Below are positions 39,101 through 49,325 of a stretch of DNA of 64,000 bases, one piece after another (positions within the stretch are counted from its first letter, which is position 1; each line of letters opens with the position of its first letter). The stretch is from Clostridia bacterium (GTDB lineage Bacteria; Bacillota; Clostridia; Oscillospirales; Acutalibacteraceae): contig JAGALQ010000019.1 in NCBI GenBank assembly GCA_017625095.1, forward strand, positions 1 through 64,000, read 5' to 3'. A program made the translations under genes and the position numbers. The notes beneath the pieces were generated by a model. That model had not been told where the DNA came from and did no database searches. It saw only the letters and a program-made list of their open reading frames with translations.

Positions 39101-41545
39101 ATGATGAAAATTATCAGTTTCTTTATTTCGCTCATTATCTTTTTTGATTTTATACCTTTCTTTAATCAACCCGTTCTTACAGTTGATGCTTCCGGGATAC
39201 TGGGCGAGAGTACAACCAGAGCAACCGGATTTCTTTACGGCTTTGCCGAAAGGGAAGTGCCCTCATCAGCTGTTACAAATGCGCTTAAGGTTTCGTCGGT
39301 TTCTCAGAAAGTGCCCGACGGACTTCAGCATCCCACGGGCGATATTGATCATGTTAAAGACCAGCTTCAGAGTTGTGACTATATAGTGGTTTATCTTCAG
39401 GATGCCTTTGATACGTGGTACTACTGCCATGACGAGATAATGCAGATGCGTGAAAACGGCACCTATGATTGGAAAGAGTTTATCGGCGAGAGATACCTTC
39501 CGATCGTTGAAGAAAAGGTGAAATATCTCGAATCTCAGGATTATAGCGACAGAATCGTTTACTGTATTTATAACGAATGCGACAATGCCGTATGGTTCGG
39601 TAATTATATTGACGGTGTCTGCCACTATGATGACATCGGCAGGCAGAACTTCTATGAAGCCTGGAAAATTACATATGACCTTGTCAAGTCAATAGCTCCC
39701 GGGGCTAAAATCGGAGGGCCGGGTTTCTGCGACTATGAAACAACAAAGTTTGAAGGCTTTATTAAGTATACTGCAGAAAATGACTGTGTACCTGAGATTG
39801 TGATATGGCATGAGCTTGCTTATTGGTCAATCCCGGACTGGCATAAGCACTATGAGGATTATCGCCGTATTGAAAAAGAAAACGGTATAGATGAACTTAA
39901 TATTATTGTAACGGAATACGGTGAACCCGAAGAGTGCGGTAATCCTGCCGATATGCTTCATTATATTATTGCGATGGAAAAAACAGGTATCTGGGGTAAT
40001 ATGGCTTATTGGAGGCTTTCCAATAACCTTAATGATACTGCAGCTGATGACAATTCTCCCAACTCAAACTGGTGGCTTTACAGAAAATACGCTGAAATGA
40101 AAGGGCAGCGCAGGCTTAAGGTGAGCAGCAAAACACAGGATAAATACAACCCGAAAGAGAGGTTCGATGCTCACGCTACGCTTACCAATGACGGCAATCA
40201 AATCAATATGATTGTCACAGGCAGTGACAAGAATGCTTTTGTAAAGATTGCAAATCTTGACACAACAAACCTTGCAGGTGATGTAGACGTAAAGATTGAA
40301 TGTGTATATTACGAAGGACTTACAGGTATCGTGTCTGAACCTACGGTATTAAGACAGTATACGGTAAAGTCAGATAAGAACCTTAATATAGTTCTTCCGG
40401 CAACGGATGCGGATGCGGTATATTTTGTAACTCTCAGCGAGCATAATGACAGCTTTGAAGCTGTAAGAAATACAAACATCCCCGTGAGATATGAATTTGA
40501 AGACGGTAGGCTTTTGGGCGACGCATATACCTATGACAGCTGGTATGCCACAACCGGCGAAACTGAAGGTATGGTTGGCGGTATGGAAAAAGACGGCGAT
40601 GGTGTTAAGCTTAATTTTTGGACATCCCAAAAGGGCAGCTACGACCTTGATATTATCTTTGGCAAATCAAACGATGCCCATGGTAATCCTCAGGGCAGAG
40701 ATTATGCAAAGGTTAAAGTTATCATCAACGGCAAAGAAGAAATTATAAATCTTGAAAATACAATCAAGAGCGAATACACATCAAAACTTACTCTCACCAG
40801 AGAGTTTTCAGCCGGCATAAACACTATTGCATTCTGTAACCTTGACGGCACTTATGTGCTTGACAGTATGCTGGTAGCCCTTCACGAAGAGAGCGCGGAT
40901 ATTGCCGTGCTCGAAGACGGCGGAAACAAATATCTTGCTGTCGCCCCATACGACGGCTTTTATAAGATAATCTCAGACAGTTCAGGTGAAATTTCCGTAG
41001 ACGGTGCTACAGGTAATGTTCAGAGTGGTGATGTCGTTTATCTCAGACGAGGTGTTAATGAAATTATTTTCGGCGGTAAATTTAGTTTTGTCAAAACGGA
41101 TGTAACGGGATTCACAAAGACAGTCAATGCAAGCGGAATTTCTCTGACAGGTAAGGCAGAACTTCTTACTGACAAATACGGTGTAACTTATATAGACGGT
41201 ATCTCCAACCTTGGAGGCAAGGGCACATTTAACGTAACCGTACCTGAAAGCGGTGACTATAGAGTGACTCTGCTTTATGCCAATAACTCGGAGGGCGGTG
41301 TGCACTCTTATAATGTTGACCTTATTGAAAATTATCTGACAGTTTCAGCTAACGGTAAAAGCCATGATGTATTTACCCGTAATACCTACAGTAAATACAC
41401 TTATAAAACTATGACATTTAATATGACTCTTACAAAAGGCGATAATGTGATTGAGCTTTCAAACAGCGGTAACACTGTTTTTCACGATATGGAAGCTTAT
41501 GCTCCGCAGATTGCACGGATCAGCGTAAATTCATTAACTGAATAA
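39101..41545 (+). CDS. Secreted clan GH-A glycoside hydrolase (GH39-like) with C-terminal sugar-binding domains
   Basis: 814 residues. A signal peptide (about 1-30) directs export. The first 340 residues read as a TIM-barrel hydrolase: the acid/base pair is in CIYNECDN and the nucleophile in IIVTEYGEPEE, spaced as in clan GH-A families such as GH39 or GH5; the exact family is not certain. From about 470 to 600 and 690 to 810 there are beta-sandwich modules resembling CBM6/CBM35 (VRYEFEDGRL ... GSYDLDIIFGKS; GDYRVTLLYANNSEGG). It should attack a plant or host glycan outside the cell. AAAAGGGGAGACG precedes the ATG; a TTG-free MM start leaves two choices. It is flanked by the two cotJC 3' ends. 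Confidence 0.75.
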   Translation: MMKIISFFISLIIFFDFIPFFNQPVLTVDASGILGESTTRATGFLYGFAEREVPSSAVTNALKVSSVSQKVPDGLQHPTGDIDHVKDQLQSCDYIVVYLQDAFDTWYYCHDEIMQMRENGTYDWKEFIGERYLPIVEEKVKYLESQDYSDRIVYCIYNECDNAVWFGNYIDGVCHYDDIGRQNFYEAWKITYDLVKSIAPGAKIGGPGFCDYETTKFEGFIKYTAENDCVPEIVIWHELAYWSIPDWHKHYEDYRRIEKENGIDELNIIVTEYGEPEECGNPADMLHYIIAMEKTGIWGNMAYWRLSNNLNDTAADDNSPNSNWWLYRKYAEMKGQRRLKVSSKTQDKYNPKERFDAHATLTNDGNQINMIVTGSDKNAFVKIANLDTTNLAGDVDVKIECVYYEGLTGIVSEPTVLRQYTVKSDKNLNIVLPATDADAVYFVTLSEHNDSFEAVRNTNIPVRYEFEDGRLLGDAYTYDSWYATTGETEGMVGGMEKDGDGVKLNFWTSQKGSYDLDIIFGKSNDAHGNPQGRDYAKVKVIINGKEEIINLENTIKSEYTSKLTLTREFSAGINTIAFCNLDGTYVLDSMLVALHEESADIAVLEDGGNKYLAVAPYDGFYKIISDSSGEISVDGATGNVQSGDVVYLRRGVNEIIFGGKFSFVKTDVTGFTKTVNASGISLTGKAELLTDKYGVTYIDGISNLGGKGTFNVTVPESGDYRVTLLYANNSEGGVHSYNVDLIENYLTVSANGKSHDVFTRNTYSKYTYKTMTFNMTLTKGDNVIELSNSGNTVFHDMEAYAPQIARISVNSLTE

Positions 41546-41576
41546 GGGTTTGCAGAGAATAAAACTATCACAGAAC

Positions 41577-41666
41577 GGTGAAGGATTGATATTTGTAACC
41601 AATAAGCTTGATTGCAAGAATTATTACGCCTGCAACCCGGCTTTTGACAAAAACTGCGGTTGCTGA
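41577..41666 (+). pseudogene. Displaced copy of the cotJC 3' end
   Basis: Twenty-nine codons plus stop read GEGLIFVTNKLDCKNYYACN-PAFDKNCGC, differing from the end of CotJC at only three residues (R/I, D/N, G/A) while synonymous sites also differ. No start codon or ribosome site precedes it and upstream similarity stops abruptly. It is a relic of a second cotJC or a target-site copy left by an insertion. Confidence 0.85.
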
Positions 41667-41684
41667 AAAATGTGAAGAAATAAA

Positions 41685-41727
41685 TGAACAGACTGCTTCG
41701 TTTGGCGGAGTGGTCTATTGTTCTTTT
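41685..41727 (+). terminator. Imperfect terminator after the cotJC relic
   Basis: GAACAGACTGCTTCG pairs imperfectly with CGGAGTGGTCTATTGTTC, followed by TTTT. No strong promoter was seen in the remaining 150 AT-rich bases before the next gene. Confidence 0.5.
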
Positions 41728-41880
41728 ATGATTGGGTTAAAGGTATATTAAACAAAATCAGAAACGTTTTTTTGTGCGATTATACAAGAACAAATTCTTT
41801 ATTTATTAGCAAAGATATGGTACTATTTATTATGTATAGATATATTCGTAAGCACCTGTGTTTTCGGGAGGTAAAAGATT

Positions 41881-44800
41881 ATGAAAAAAACGTTTGTCAG
41901 GTTGTTATATGTGGCTATGTGCGTTGTTATGACGCTGACCGCAGCACCGCTCGGCGGATTTGTCGGACTTGATTTGCCGGGTCTGTTTGATATTCAAGCA
42001 GAGGCTGAGGAAAATATAAGTGGTGTAAAAAGAAGTGGAGACGGCTGGACAATTTATAATGACGGTGAATTGGTTATTACAAAAAACCTAACTTTCAGTG
42101 CAAATTATTACGATAACTCTTTTGATCAACATTATTTATATAAGTGGCCTTGGTGTAGTGCAGCTTATTATACTGATGGAGATTACAGTTGGGCAGGTGA
42201 AGGTATAAATTTTTATGGAATAACGAAGGTTACTATTAAGGAAGGTGTAACAGCTATTGGTAACTTTTTGTTTGCCGGACAACATGATATTAAGTCCATT
42301 ACAATTCCAAGTACGGTTACTTCTATAGGTGCAGGTGCATTCTACAGATGCACATCTCTTGAAACAATAAATATGGACTCGCCATTTTTGTCTTTAAATA
42401 CTTATGATCCTATTGGTCCGGCATATGGCGGTATGTTTCAAGAGTGTAGCTCGCTGAAAGAAATAGTTATAAGCAATAAAGTTACATCTATAGGCGATTC
42501 TTGCTTTAGCGGTTGTACCTCCCTTGAAAATGTAATGTTTGAAGAAGGTACAAACATTACCTCAATTGGAAGCAGTGCTTTTAGTTCTTGTTCTTTGCTT
42601 GAAAGAATTGCTGTTCCCGGTAACTATACTGAAATTAAGTCAAGCACATTCAGGGACTGCACATCTCTTAAAGATGTATTGTTGTCATCTACGGTTACAT
42701 CTTTGGGAGAAGGATGTTTTAAAAATTGCACTTCTGTTGAAGAAATAAATGTACCACCGAGGCTTAATAGCATTGGTCCCAGCGCTTTTAGCGGGTGTGA
42801 GTCTTTGATAACTCTTGAATTGCCGGATTCTCTTCAAACCATCAATAAAAATGCTTTTTTAAGTAGTGGAATAAGGCATATCGAAATACCTGGCGGGGTA
42901 ACAACTATTTTAAATACCGTTTTCTCAAACTGTTTGAATTTGGAAACTGTTATAATTAATGAAGGCACAACTACAATCAGCACCGATGCATTCAAACAAT
43001 GTGCCCGACTTAAATATATTGCAATCCCCTCAACATTAACAAATATTGCCCAAAATTCATTTACTGACTGCGTAAGCATTGGTTTAGTAATCTATCCCGG
43101 AGCGGAAGATTATTGGAATCAGATTAATGTTGTAACAACAGGTAATGAGTATTTTATTGCTGCTAACAGATTCTATAACCACTGGCACGGTGAACATACA
43201 CAGTTTTATCTCAGAGATTTTGTTCAGGTTACCTGCGAATCTTCGGGCTACACCGGCGATAAATGTTGTGCTGATTGCGGCTGGGTGTTTGAAATGGGCG
43301 AGCATCAGGATGCACTCGGTCACAATTACAGCCAGACTATAATTGATGCTACCTGTGTAAGCAACGGCTTCAAGTACACTGTTTGTCTTAACTGTAAGCA
43401 GAGCACAATTGATGAAATGTATGCTGCAACAGGTCACAGCTACAAGAGCAAGGTTACAAAGCCAACCTGTACAGACGGCGGTTATACACTCAATGTCTGC
43501 TCCAAGTGCGGACTTTCAACAATTACAAATGAAACCGAACCTCTCGGTCACGATTATGAAGAAACGGTAATTGAATCAACCTGTACAAGAGACGGATATA
43601 CTGTTCATAAGTGCAAACGTTGTAATTCGTCTTATATCGACGGTGAAAATCCCGCTTTCGGTCACAGCTATGTTGATACAGAGGTTAAGTCAACCTGTAC
43701 CGGTGTCGGTTACACTTCACATAAGTGCTCAACCTGCGGCGATGAGTATGTCACAAACGAAATTCCGGCAAAGGGACACAGCTATGAACCCATTGTTATT
43801 GCCGCTGACTGTACGAATACAGGTTATACAATCTTCATTTGCTCCGATTGCGGTATAGCATACAAGGGCGATGAAATCCCTGCAAAGGGTCACAGCTATA
43901 AAGATACTGTTATTAAGCCTACCTGTACAGAGGGTGGTCAGACGGTTCACGAATGTGCAGCCTGTGGAGAGACTTACATAGACTCTTATACAGAAAAACT
44001 CGGTCATAACTACGGTGAAACGGTTGTTGCACCGACTTGTGAAACCGAAGGCTACACAAAGCATGAATGTTCGAATTGCCACGATTGTTACGATACAGAT
44101 GTTGTACCGGCTACCGGACACGAGATGAAATCTGCAGTTGTCGAAGCAACATGTACATCAGACGGCTTTACTGTCAATTCCTGTACAAAATGCGGCTATT
44201 CATCAATCACAAATGAAACAAAAGCTTACGGACACAACTATCAGAAAGCGGTCGAAATAAAGCATACCTGTATCCAGGACGGTTGCACTCTCAACATCTG
44301 TGCAAATTGTAACGGCGTATCCAAAACAGACGGTACACCCGCAACAGGTCACTCATTCGGCGAATGGGGTGTTGTGAGCGAAGCGGGAGAAGATACCGAG
44401 GGCTTACAGACACGCACCTGTAAAAACTGCGGCTATACCGAAGAAAAAATCATATCAATGATTCAGCGCACCACATTCAACGTCACATTTAAAGCGGATG
44501 GTGAAACCGTTGCTGTTGTAGAGTACCTCAAGGGTGCGACAGAGATTGAAGAACCGCCCGTTCCTCACAAGGCAAGACATAACGGCAGATGGAGCGATTA
44601 CAGCCTTAATGACAGCGACATTACCGTTGAGGCGATTTATGATGTTATTGATCTTGATACTCTTGATGGTATAGATTACGGAAAATCATCTGTTTATAAT
44701 CCCAATACGGGTGTTGCAACTATTAACGTTTATGCCGCATCAAGCGGTAAAACCGTTATTTCAACCACTACCACGCAGACTCCGCTTGATATTGTACTTG

Positions 44801-47800
44801 TCGTTGATCAGAGCGGCAGTATGGATTATAAGCTCGGCGGCAGCACAACAAAGAAGCAGGCACTTATCAATGCGGCTAACAACTTTGTAAATGCTGTTTA
44901 TGATGATGCGGCCGAACATTCTGTTGACCACCGCATTGCTGTGGTAGGCTTCGGTATGGGCAACAAGTCGAGCGGAGCACAGTATCCCGCTTTTCTTAAT
45001 ACTGAAATCCTGACAACCGGCGGAAATCCCGTTCAGTTTAACAAAGCATCAGCAGAAGATTATACAAATGCACTTATGAGCGTATGCGTTGACGGCAGCC
45101 TTAATAAATCTGTTACAAAAGCTGTTAACAATATTGATGCAAACGGTGCTACCGCTGCCGATTACGGTCTGTCGATGGCAAACAGCATATTCGCAAACAA
45201 CAGCGATGCTTCAGGCAGAGAGCGTATTGTTGTATTTATGACTGACGGCGCTCCGACATATTCAAGCGACTTCAGCGTTGACGTTGCTAACTCTGCTATT
45301 CTTCAGTCAAATGAACTCAAAAATACATACGGAGCAAGCGTATACAGCATAGGTGTAATGAGTAACGATGACATAAATCAGCAGAATGTAGGCAGATTTA
45401 TGGAGTATGTTTCATCAAATTACGGTAACGCTCAGAATGTAAATAAAAAGTATACCGCTGTCAGCGATAAGTACTATATGCACGTCAATAATACAAATGC
45501 GCTTAACGATATATTTACCGGAATCGTAACGGAGAATATTACCAGAACTACAGATTTCGATAATATTACAATAATCGATACCGTATCCGAGTATTTCACT
45601 CTTACCTCACAGCAGGAAAAGGCTTTGAGAATCAACCTGATCGAAACATTCGGCATAAGAAATTCGGACATTGTTGTTGATCGCCAATCAGACGGAACAA
45701 CCGCAATTACAGTTAAAAATCTCTCACCTGTTGATAATGGAGAGAAGTTTGTTATAGATTTCAGCTTTGAAGTTTCGGCCAACCAAAAAGCCGCAAACGC
45801 TGGCGTTTATCCGACAAATACTTCCGATTCTGGTATTCTGATTGACGGTGCAGAAAACTATGAATGTGTATTCACTGTTCCGAATATCACAGTGCCTGCA
45901 GACCGTAAAACCGCCGTATTCAGAATCAACGGCGAGATTTATGAAATCAGCACATGCTTCTCAAACAATATAACGGCTCCCAAAACAGATTTCATCGGTG
46001 ATTATCAGTTTACCGGTTGGGATCTTAAAGCTGATGACCTTTCAGACGGATATGCAGAATATGATTCAACCTATGTAACTCAGTCTTATGTTGTAATCTG
46101 GAACATTGACGGTGAGAAGAAAACTGTTGAATATGAACCGGGTCAGGTTATTGACGAGCCTGTTGTTTTTCCTGACGGCAACGGAAATGCATTCAGAAGA
46201 TGGAACGGAAAAGTGCCGCTTACAATGCCTGCTGAAAGTATAGAATTTACTGCTGTTTACGGTGACCACGAGCACATTTATGTAACGGAAACTGTTACAC
46301 AGGTAACATGCACATCAGACGGAGTACTCAGGCATACCTGCAGCATTTGCGGTGACAGTTACAGTGAAACCGTAAAGTGCATAGGTGAACACAGCTGGCA
46401 GGCTATTGCGGGTTCATCCGGAAATGAAACATCATACGAAACCTTTGAGTGTGAGTATTGCGGTGAGCATAACGGATATTCTCTTGAGTATACCGAAAAA
46501 GAAAACAACGGAAACGCATACGGACACGTCAATAAGAAACAAAAGGTTAATGAGTTCAATTATGTTGACGGTGACGGCAATAAGGCTCAGCCTGACGGCG
46601 ACATTAATATAACATCAACGGTTTATGACGATTTTGCCGATGCGGAAGATGTTTATGTTTACCGTGTTAATGAGAACGGCGAAAATGTACTGTGTGATTC
46701 GGAATATGAAAACGGAGTAGTTTCTTTTGAAACCAATCATTTTAGTACATACATTTTTGTTCCGATATATAAATGTACAACTACGGGCAATCACACAGAT
46801 TCTGAATCGGATAATTACTGTGATGTTTGCGGTTCTCAGATTGAAAAAGAGGTTACAGTTAACTGGTATGTTGACGGAAAAACCGTAAAAGCAGACACAT
46901 ACCGTAAGGGTGACTTAATAAACGCACCTGAGAATCCGACAAAAGACGGAGCTGATTTCGTTGGCTGGAATCCGGATGTTCCGACTTATGCTGAAGATGA
47001 TGACCTCAACTTTGTTGCGATGTGGAACGTTGCAGAGCATGAGCACAGCAGCGTTATAATAGGAGCGTATGATCCTACTTATACACAGCCCGGATATACA
47101 GGCGATGAATACTGTTCTATATGCGGCGAATTACTTAAATCGGGTGAAAAGGTTTCGGCAACTGTAGTTTATGCTAACGGAAACACCGTGATAGATTCGG
47201 AAAGCAACACAATTTACGGCTTGTCAGCAGGCGTTAACTCGATTGACGGACATCTGACAGTTGCTGATGATAAGTACTCAATCAGCTGTCAGTCGGTTGA
47301 ATCCGGTCTGGGAACAGGTTCAAAGGTTGTTGTCAACAACGGTGAAGCTGTTATTGCTAAATATACTGTCATCATCTTCGGTGATATAGACGGTAACGGT
47401 TGGTACGATGCAAACGATGCATTTATAGTCAATATGATTGCGAGCGGTCTTATTTCAGCTGACAGACTCAGTGCCGCACAGTTCAGAGCGGCAGACTGTA
47501 ACCACGACGGTGATGTTGACGATGCTGACTTTTATCTGCTCAATCAGGCAAGTCTTATGATTGAAGACATCGACCAGTCTGCAACTCAGGCAGAACTTGC
47601 AACAAACGCAATGTATATCAGCTATTGCTCACTGATTGATCAGACAGCAGGAGAGGAGACAAACCTTGTTCCCGAGCCTGAAAATAATGAAGCACCGTCA
47701 GACAATACGGCAGACGTAGAGCAAAGCGAATCTGCAGATACAACTGATTTTGAAGCAATCTTTATAAAGATTATTGATTTCTTCAAAAAGATTTTCACTT

Positions 47801-47826
47801 TTCTGTTCTCGTTCATAATCAAATAA
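41881..47826 (+). CDS. Giant secreted BspA/LRR-VWA-dockerin surface protein
   Basis: 1981 residues, exported by an N-terminal signal peptide. In order: BspA-type leucine-rich repeats (about 125-410, e.g. SIGDSCFSGCTSLENV); ten units of about 38 residues with C-x10-C-x2-C and GHxY (about 450-850), which look like repeated zinc-ribbon-like beta modules; a Listeria-Bacteroides (Flg_new) type repeat; a von Willebrand A domain with MIDAS Asp976-x-Ser978-x-Ser980 and MTDGAPT; a beta-rich, possibly isopeptide domain; further Cys units and Flg_new repeats; and a dockerin type I-like pair of Ca2+ loops (GDIDGNGWYDANDAF from Asp1835; DCNHDGDVDDADF). The last 25 residues are hydrophobic and basic. An adhesin or scaffold role is inferred. 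TTCGGGAGGTAAAAGATT precedes the ATG. Confidence 0.87.
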   Translation: MKKTFVRLLYVAMCVVMTLTAAPLGGFVGLDLPGLFDIQAEAEENISGVKRSGDGWTIYNDGELVITKNLTFSANYYDNSFDQHYLYKWPWCSAAYYTDGDYSWAGEGINFYGITKVTIKEGVTAIGNFLFAGQHDIKSITIPSTVTSIGAGAFYRCTSLETINMDSPFLSLNTYDPIGPAYGGMFQECSSLKEIVISNKVTSIGDSCFSGCTSLENVMFEEGTNITSIGSSAFSSCSLLERIAVPGNYTEIKSSTFRDCTSLKDVLLSSTVTSLGEGCFKNCTSVEEINVPPRLNSIGPSAFSGCESLITLELPDSLQTINKNAFLSSGIRHIEIPGGVTTILNTVFSNCLNLETVIINEGTTTISTDAFKQCARLKYIAIPSTLTNIAQNSFTDCVSIGLVIYPGAEDYWNQINVVTTGNEYFIAANRFYNHWHGEHTQFYLRDFVQVTCESSGYTGDKCCADCGWVFEMGEHQDALGHNYSQTIIDATCVSNGFKYTVCLNCKQSTIDEMYAATGHSYKSKVTKPTCTDGGYTLNVCSKCGLSTITNETEPLGHDYEETVIESTCTRDGYTVHKCKRCNSSYIDGENPAFGHSYVDTEVKSTCTGVGYTSHKCSTCGDEYVTNEIPAKGHSYEPIVIAADCTNTGYTIFICSDCGIAYKGDEIPAKGHSYKDTVIKPTCTEGGQTVHECAACGETYIDSYTEKLGHNYGETVVAPTCETEGYTKHECSNCHDCYDTDVVPATGHEMKSAVVEATCTSDGFTVNSCTKCGYSSITNETKAYGHNYQKAVEIKHTCIQDGCTLNICANCNGVSKTDGTPATGHSFGEWGVVSEAGEDTEGLQTRTCKNCGYTEEKIISMIQRTTFNVTFKADGETVAVVEYLKGATEIEEPPVPHKARHNGRWSDYSLNDSDITVEAIYDVIDLDTLDGIDYGKSSVYNPNTGVATINVYAASSGKTVISTTTTQTPLDIVLVVDQSGSMDYKLGGSTTKKQALINAANNFVNAVYDDAAEHSVDHRIAVVGFGMGNKSSGAQYPAFLNTEILTTGGNPVQFNKASAEDYTNALMSVCVDGSLNKSVTKAVNNIDANGATAADYGLSMANSIFANNSDASGRERIVVFMTDGAPTYSSDFSVDVANSAILQSNELKNTYGASVYSIGVMSNDDINQQNVGRFMEYVSSNYGNAQNVNKKYTAVSDKYYMHVNNTNALNDIFTGIVTENITRTTDFDNITIIDTVSEYFTLTSQQEKALRINLIETFGIRNSDIVVDRQSDGTTAITVKNLSPVDNGEKFVIDFSFEVSANQKAANAGVYPTNTSDSGILIDGAENYECVFTVPNITVPADRKTAVFRINGEIYEISTCFSNNITAPKTDFIGDYQFTGWDLKADDLSDGYAEYDSTYVTQSYVVIWNIDGEKKTVEYEPGQVIDEPVVFPDGNGNAFRRWNGKVPLTMPAESIEFTAVYGDHEHIYVTETVTQVTCTSDGVLRHTCSICGDSYSETVKCIGEHSWQAIAGSSGNETSYETFECEYCGEHNGYSLEYTEKENNGNAYGHVNKKQKVNEFNYVDGDGNKAQPDGDINITSTVYDDFADAEDVYVYRVNENGENVLCDSEYENGVVSFETNHFSTYIFVPIYKCTTTGNHTDSESDNYCDVCGSQIEKEVTVNWYVDGKTVKADTYRKGDLINAPENPTKDGADFVGWNPDVPTYAEDDDLNFVAMWNVAEHEHSSVIIGAYDPTYTQPGYTGDEYCSICGELLKSGEKVSATVVYANGNTVIDSESNTIYGLSAGVNSIDGHLTVADDKYSISCQSVESGLGTGSKVVVNNGEAVIAKYTVIIFGDIDGNGWYDANDAFIVNMIASGLISADRLSAAQFRAADCNHDGDVDDADFYLLNQASLMIEDIDQSATQAELATNAMYISYCSLIDQTAGEETNLVPEPENNEAPSDNTADVEQSESADTTDFEAIFIKIIDFFKKIFTFLFSFIIK

Positions 47827-47827
47827 A

Positions 47828-47867
47828 AACAGCAGACAGTATCAATTGTTGATGCTGTCTGCTGTTT
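47828..47867. terminator. Bidirectional terminator
   Basis: AACAGCAGACAG.ATCAA pairs with TTGAT.CTGTCTGCTGTT, serving the giant surface-protein gene and the convergent oxidoreductase gene. Confidence 0.88.
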
Positions 47868-47884
47868 GGCTTTTATACAGTTAT

Positions 47885-49078
47885 TCAGATATCGAATTTA
47901 TCTGCGTCGTACTTAGTGCAGGGATAGTTGGCAACGCCGTTTTCATCGGGGAAGGGGGAAAGATTGTCGTTTTCATAAAGCTTTCTCTCTTCTTCGTTTG
48001 AGAAATCGGGGATTTTGTATTCTGCGCCGTTGTGAAGGCTGCTTCTCCAGCCGAGGATTGCAACCGCTGACATAGCGCATGAGCGGTAGGCATTGAAATA
48101 GGGCTGTCTGCCTTCAAGGATGCAGCTGAGGAATTCGTGTGCAACATAGTAGTCGCCGCCCGAATGTCCGCACTGGCTTGCTTTGTCCTTATCAAAGGGG
48201 AAACCGACGGTTGAGACCTTTTCGGGTTCAACGCCTTCGGGTACTTCCCAATCGTTATATACAATGCGGATTTTGCCGCCGTCGCCTCTGACTGTTTCTG
48301 CGCTGCCCTTTGCGCAGGCAAATCTGTACCAGTTGCCGTGACCGCCGAATTTTGCCCAGCCTGTTATTCTTGCAACAGCGCCGCGGCTCATTGTGCAAAG
48401 CATAATTGATGCAACGTCTTTAATGGGCTCACCCTCGCGCTCCTGACGCATACCGTCGGTGTAGATGCTTCTTGCATTAACCGAAACGGGGATGTCGTTT
48501 GTAACTCTCATAAGGGGAGCAAATGAATGGCTCAGGTAGAAGCCTGAAGGCATAAGTGCGCGCCAATGAGTTGTTGTGGGTGTGTAATGAACGTATTCCT
48601 CGTGGCTCATGGGATGAACATATTCACCCTCACAGTAGAGAGCTTCGCCGAGGGTGCCGCTCTGATAAATTTCGGTAAGCTTGCTTATAACGGCAAAGTA
48701 AGCGTAGTTTTCGGCAAGCATATAGATGGCACCGCTTTTTTCGGATGCACGGCAGATTGCAACACATTCTGCCATTGTGACTGCAGGCATTGTTTCGCTG
48801 AGAACGTGAATGCCTTTTTCAAGTGCCTTTACGGCATATTTTGCGTGCTGATGGAAAAAGTTTGTGAGAACAACAGCATCAAGTCCGCTGTCGATAAATT
48901 CATCAAAATCCTTGAAATATTTTGTTTCTTCGCAGCAGAATTTTGAGATGCGTTCGTATGTGCTTTCGTCATAGTCACATACTGCGCTTATGTACGCCTT
49001 TTCGGTAAGGGTCAGGCCCTGTGCTATACCGCAGCCTCTTCTTGCACCGAAAACACCGATTCTTAATTTTTTATCCAT
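47885..49078 (-). CDS. Gfo/Idh/MocA family oxidoreductase
   Basis: 397 residues from ATG 49078, which follows AAAAGGAGG by 8 bases; a longer frame with 19 more codons lacks a ribosome site. The Rossmann domain starts RIGVFGARRGCGIAQG, a variant of the usual GxGxxG with GARRGCG, and contains the family's E-x-P-like SETMPAVT. The C-terminal beta-sheet domain includes EYVHPMSHEEY and AHEFLSC. It should be a cytoplasmic NAD(P)-dependent sugar or inositol dehydrogenase; the substrate is unknown. The neighbouring DUF1349 gene is divergent from a shared control region. Confidence 0.88.
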   Translation of the reverse strand: MDKKLRIGVFGARRGCGIAQGLTLTEKAYISAVCDYDESTYERISKFCCEETKYFKDFDEFIDSGLDAVVLTNFFHQHAKYAVKALEKGIHVLSETMPAVTMAECVAICRASEKSGAIYMLAENYAYFAVISKLTEIYQSGTLGEALYCEGEYVHPMSHEEYVHYTPTTTHWRALMPSGFYLSHSFAPLMRVTNDIPVSVNARSIYTDGMRQEREGEPIKDVASIMLCTMSRGAVARITGWAKFGGHGNWYRFACAKGSAETVRGDGGKIRIVYNDWEVPEGVEPEKVSTVGFPFDKDKASQCGHSGGDYYVAHEFLSCILEGRQPYFNAYRSCAMSAVAILGWRSSLHNGAEYKIPDFSNEEERKLYENDNLSPFPDENGVANYPCTKYDADKFDI

Positions 49079-49106
49079 AGTTATGCCTCCTTTTAGGTCT
49101 TGTTTG

Positions 49107-49135
49107 ATTTTAGCACTTTGACACCGTGAAATCAA
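49107..49135 (-). promoter_or_regulatory. Promoter of the Gfo/Idh/MocA gene
   Basis: On the minus strand, TTGATT (49135-49130), 17-base spacer, TAAAAT (49112-49107). Confidence 0.6.
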
Positions 49136-49249
49136 TACGAAAACAGAAGATTAATTATAAGTTGTCGGATTATTTCCGGTGAGCTTTTACTCAGGCTTGA
49201 GTATGGTTGTAAACGGATATAAAATAAACGGAATAATCGGTTTGTTATC

Positions 49250-49279
49250 TTGAAAATATTTATACAGATGTGTTAGAAT
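49250..49279 (+). promoter_or_regulatory. Promoter of the DUF1349 gene
   Basis: TTGAAA (49250-49255), 18-base spacer, TAGAAT (49274-49279). Confidence 0.55.
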
Positions 49280-49325
49280 AGACCCAAAATATACCGCTTG
49301 AATTTATTAGGGGAGGTAAAACACA

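Noticed and set aside
38874-41666. A complete integrative element between the two cotJC 3' ends
   Set aside because: No integrase, transposase or clear terminal repeats are seen; only the displaced gene end is supported.
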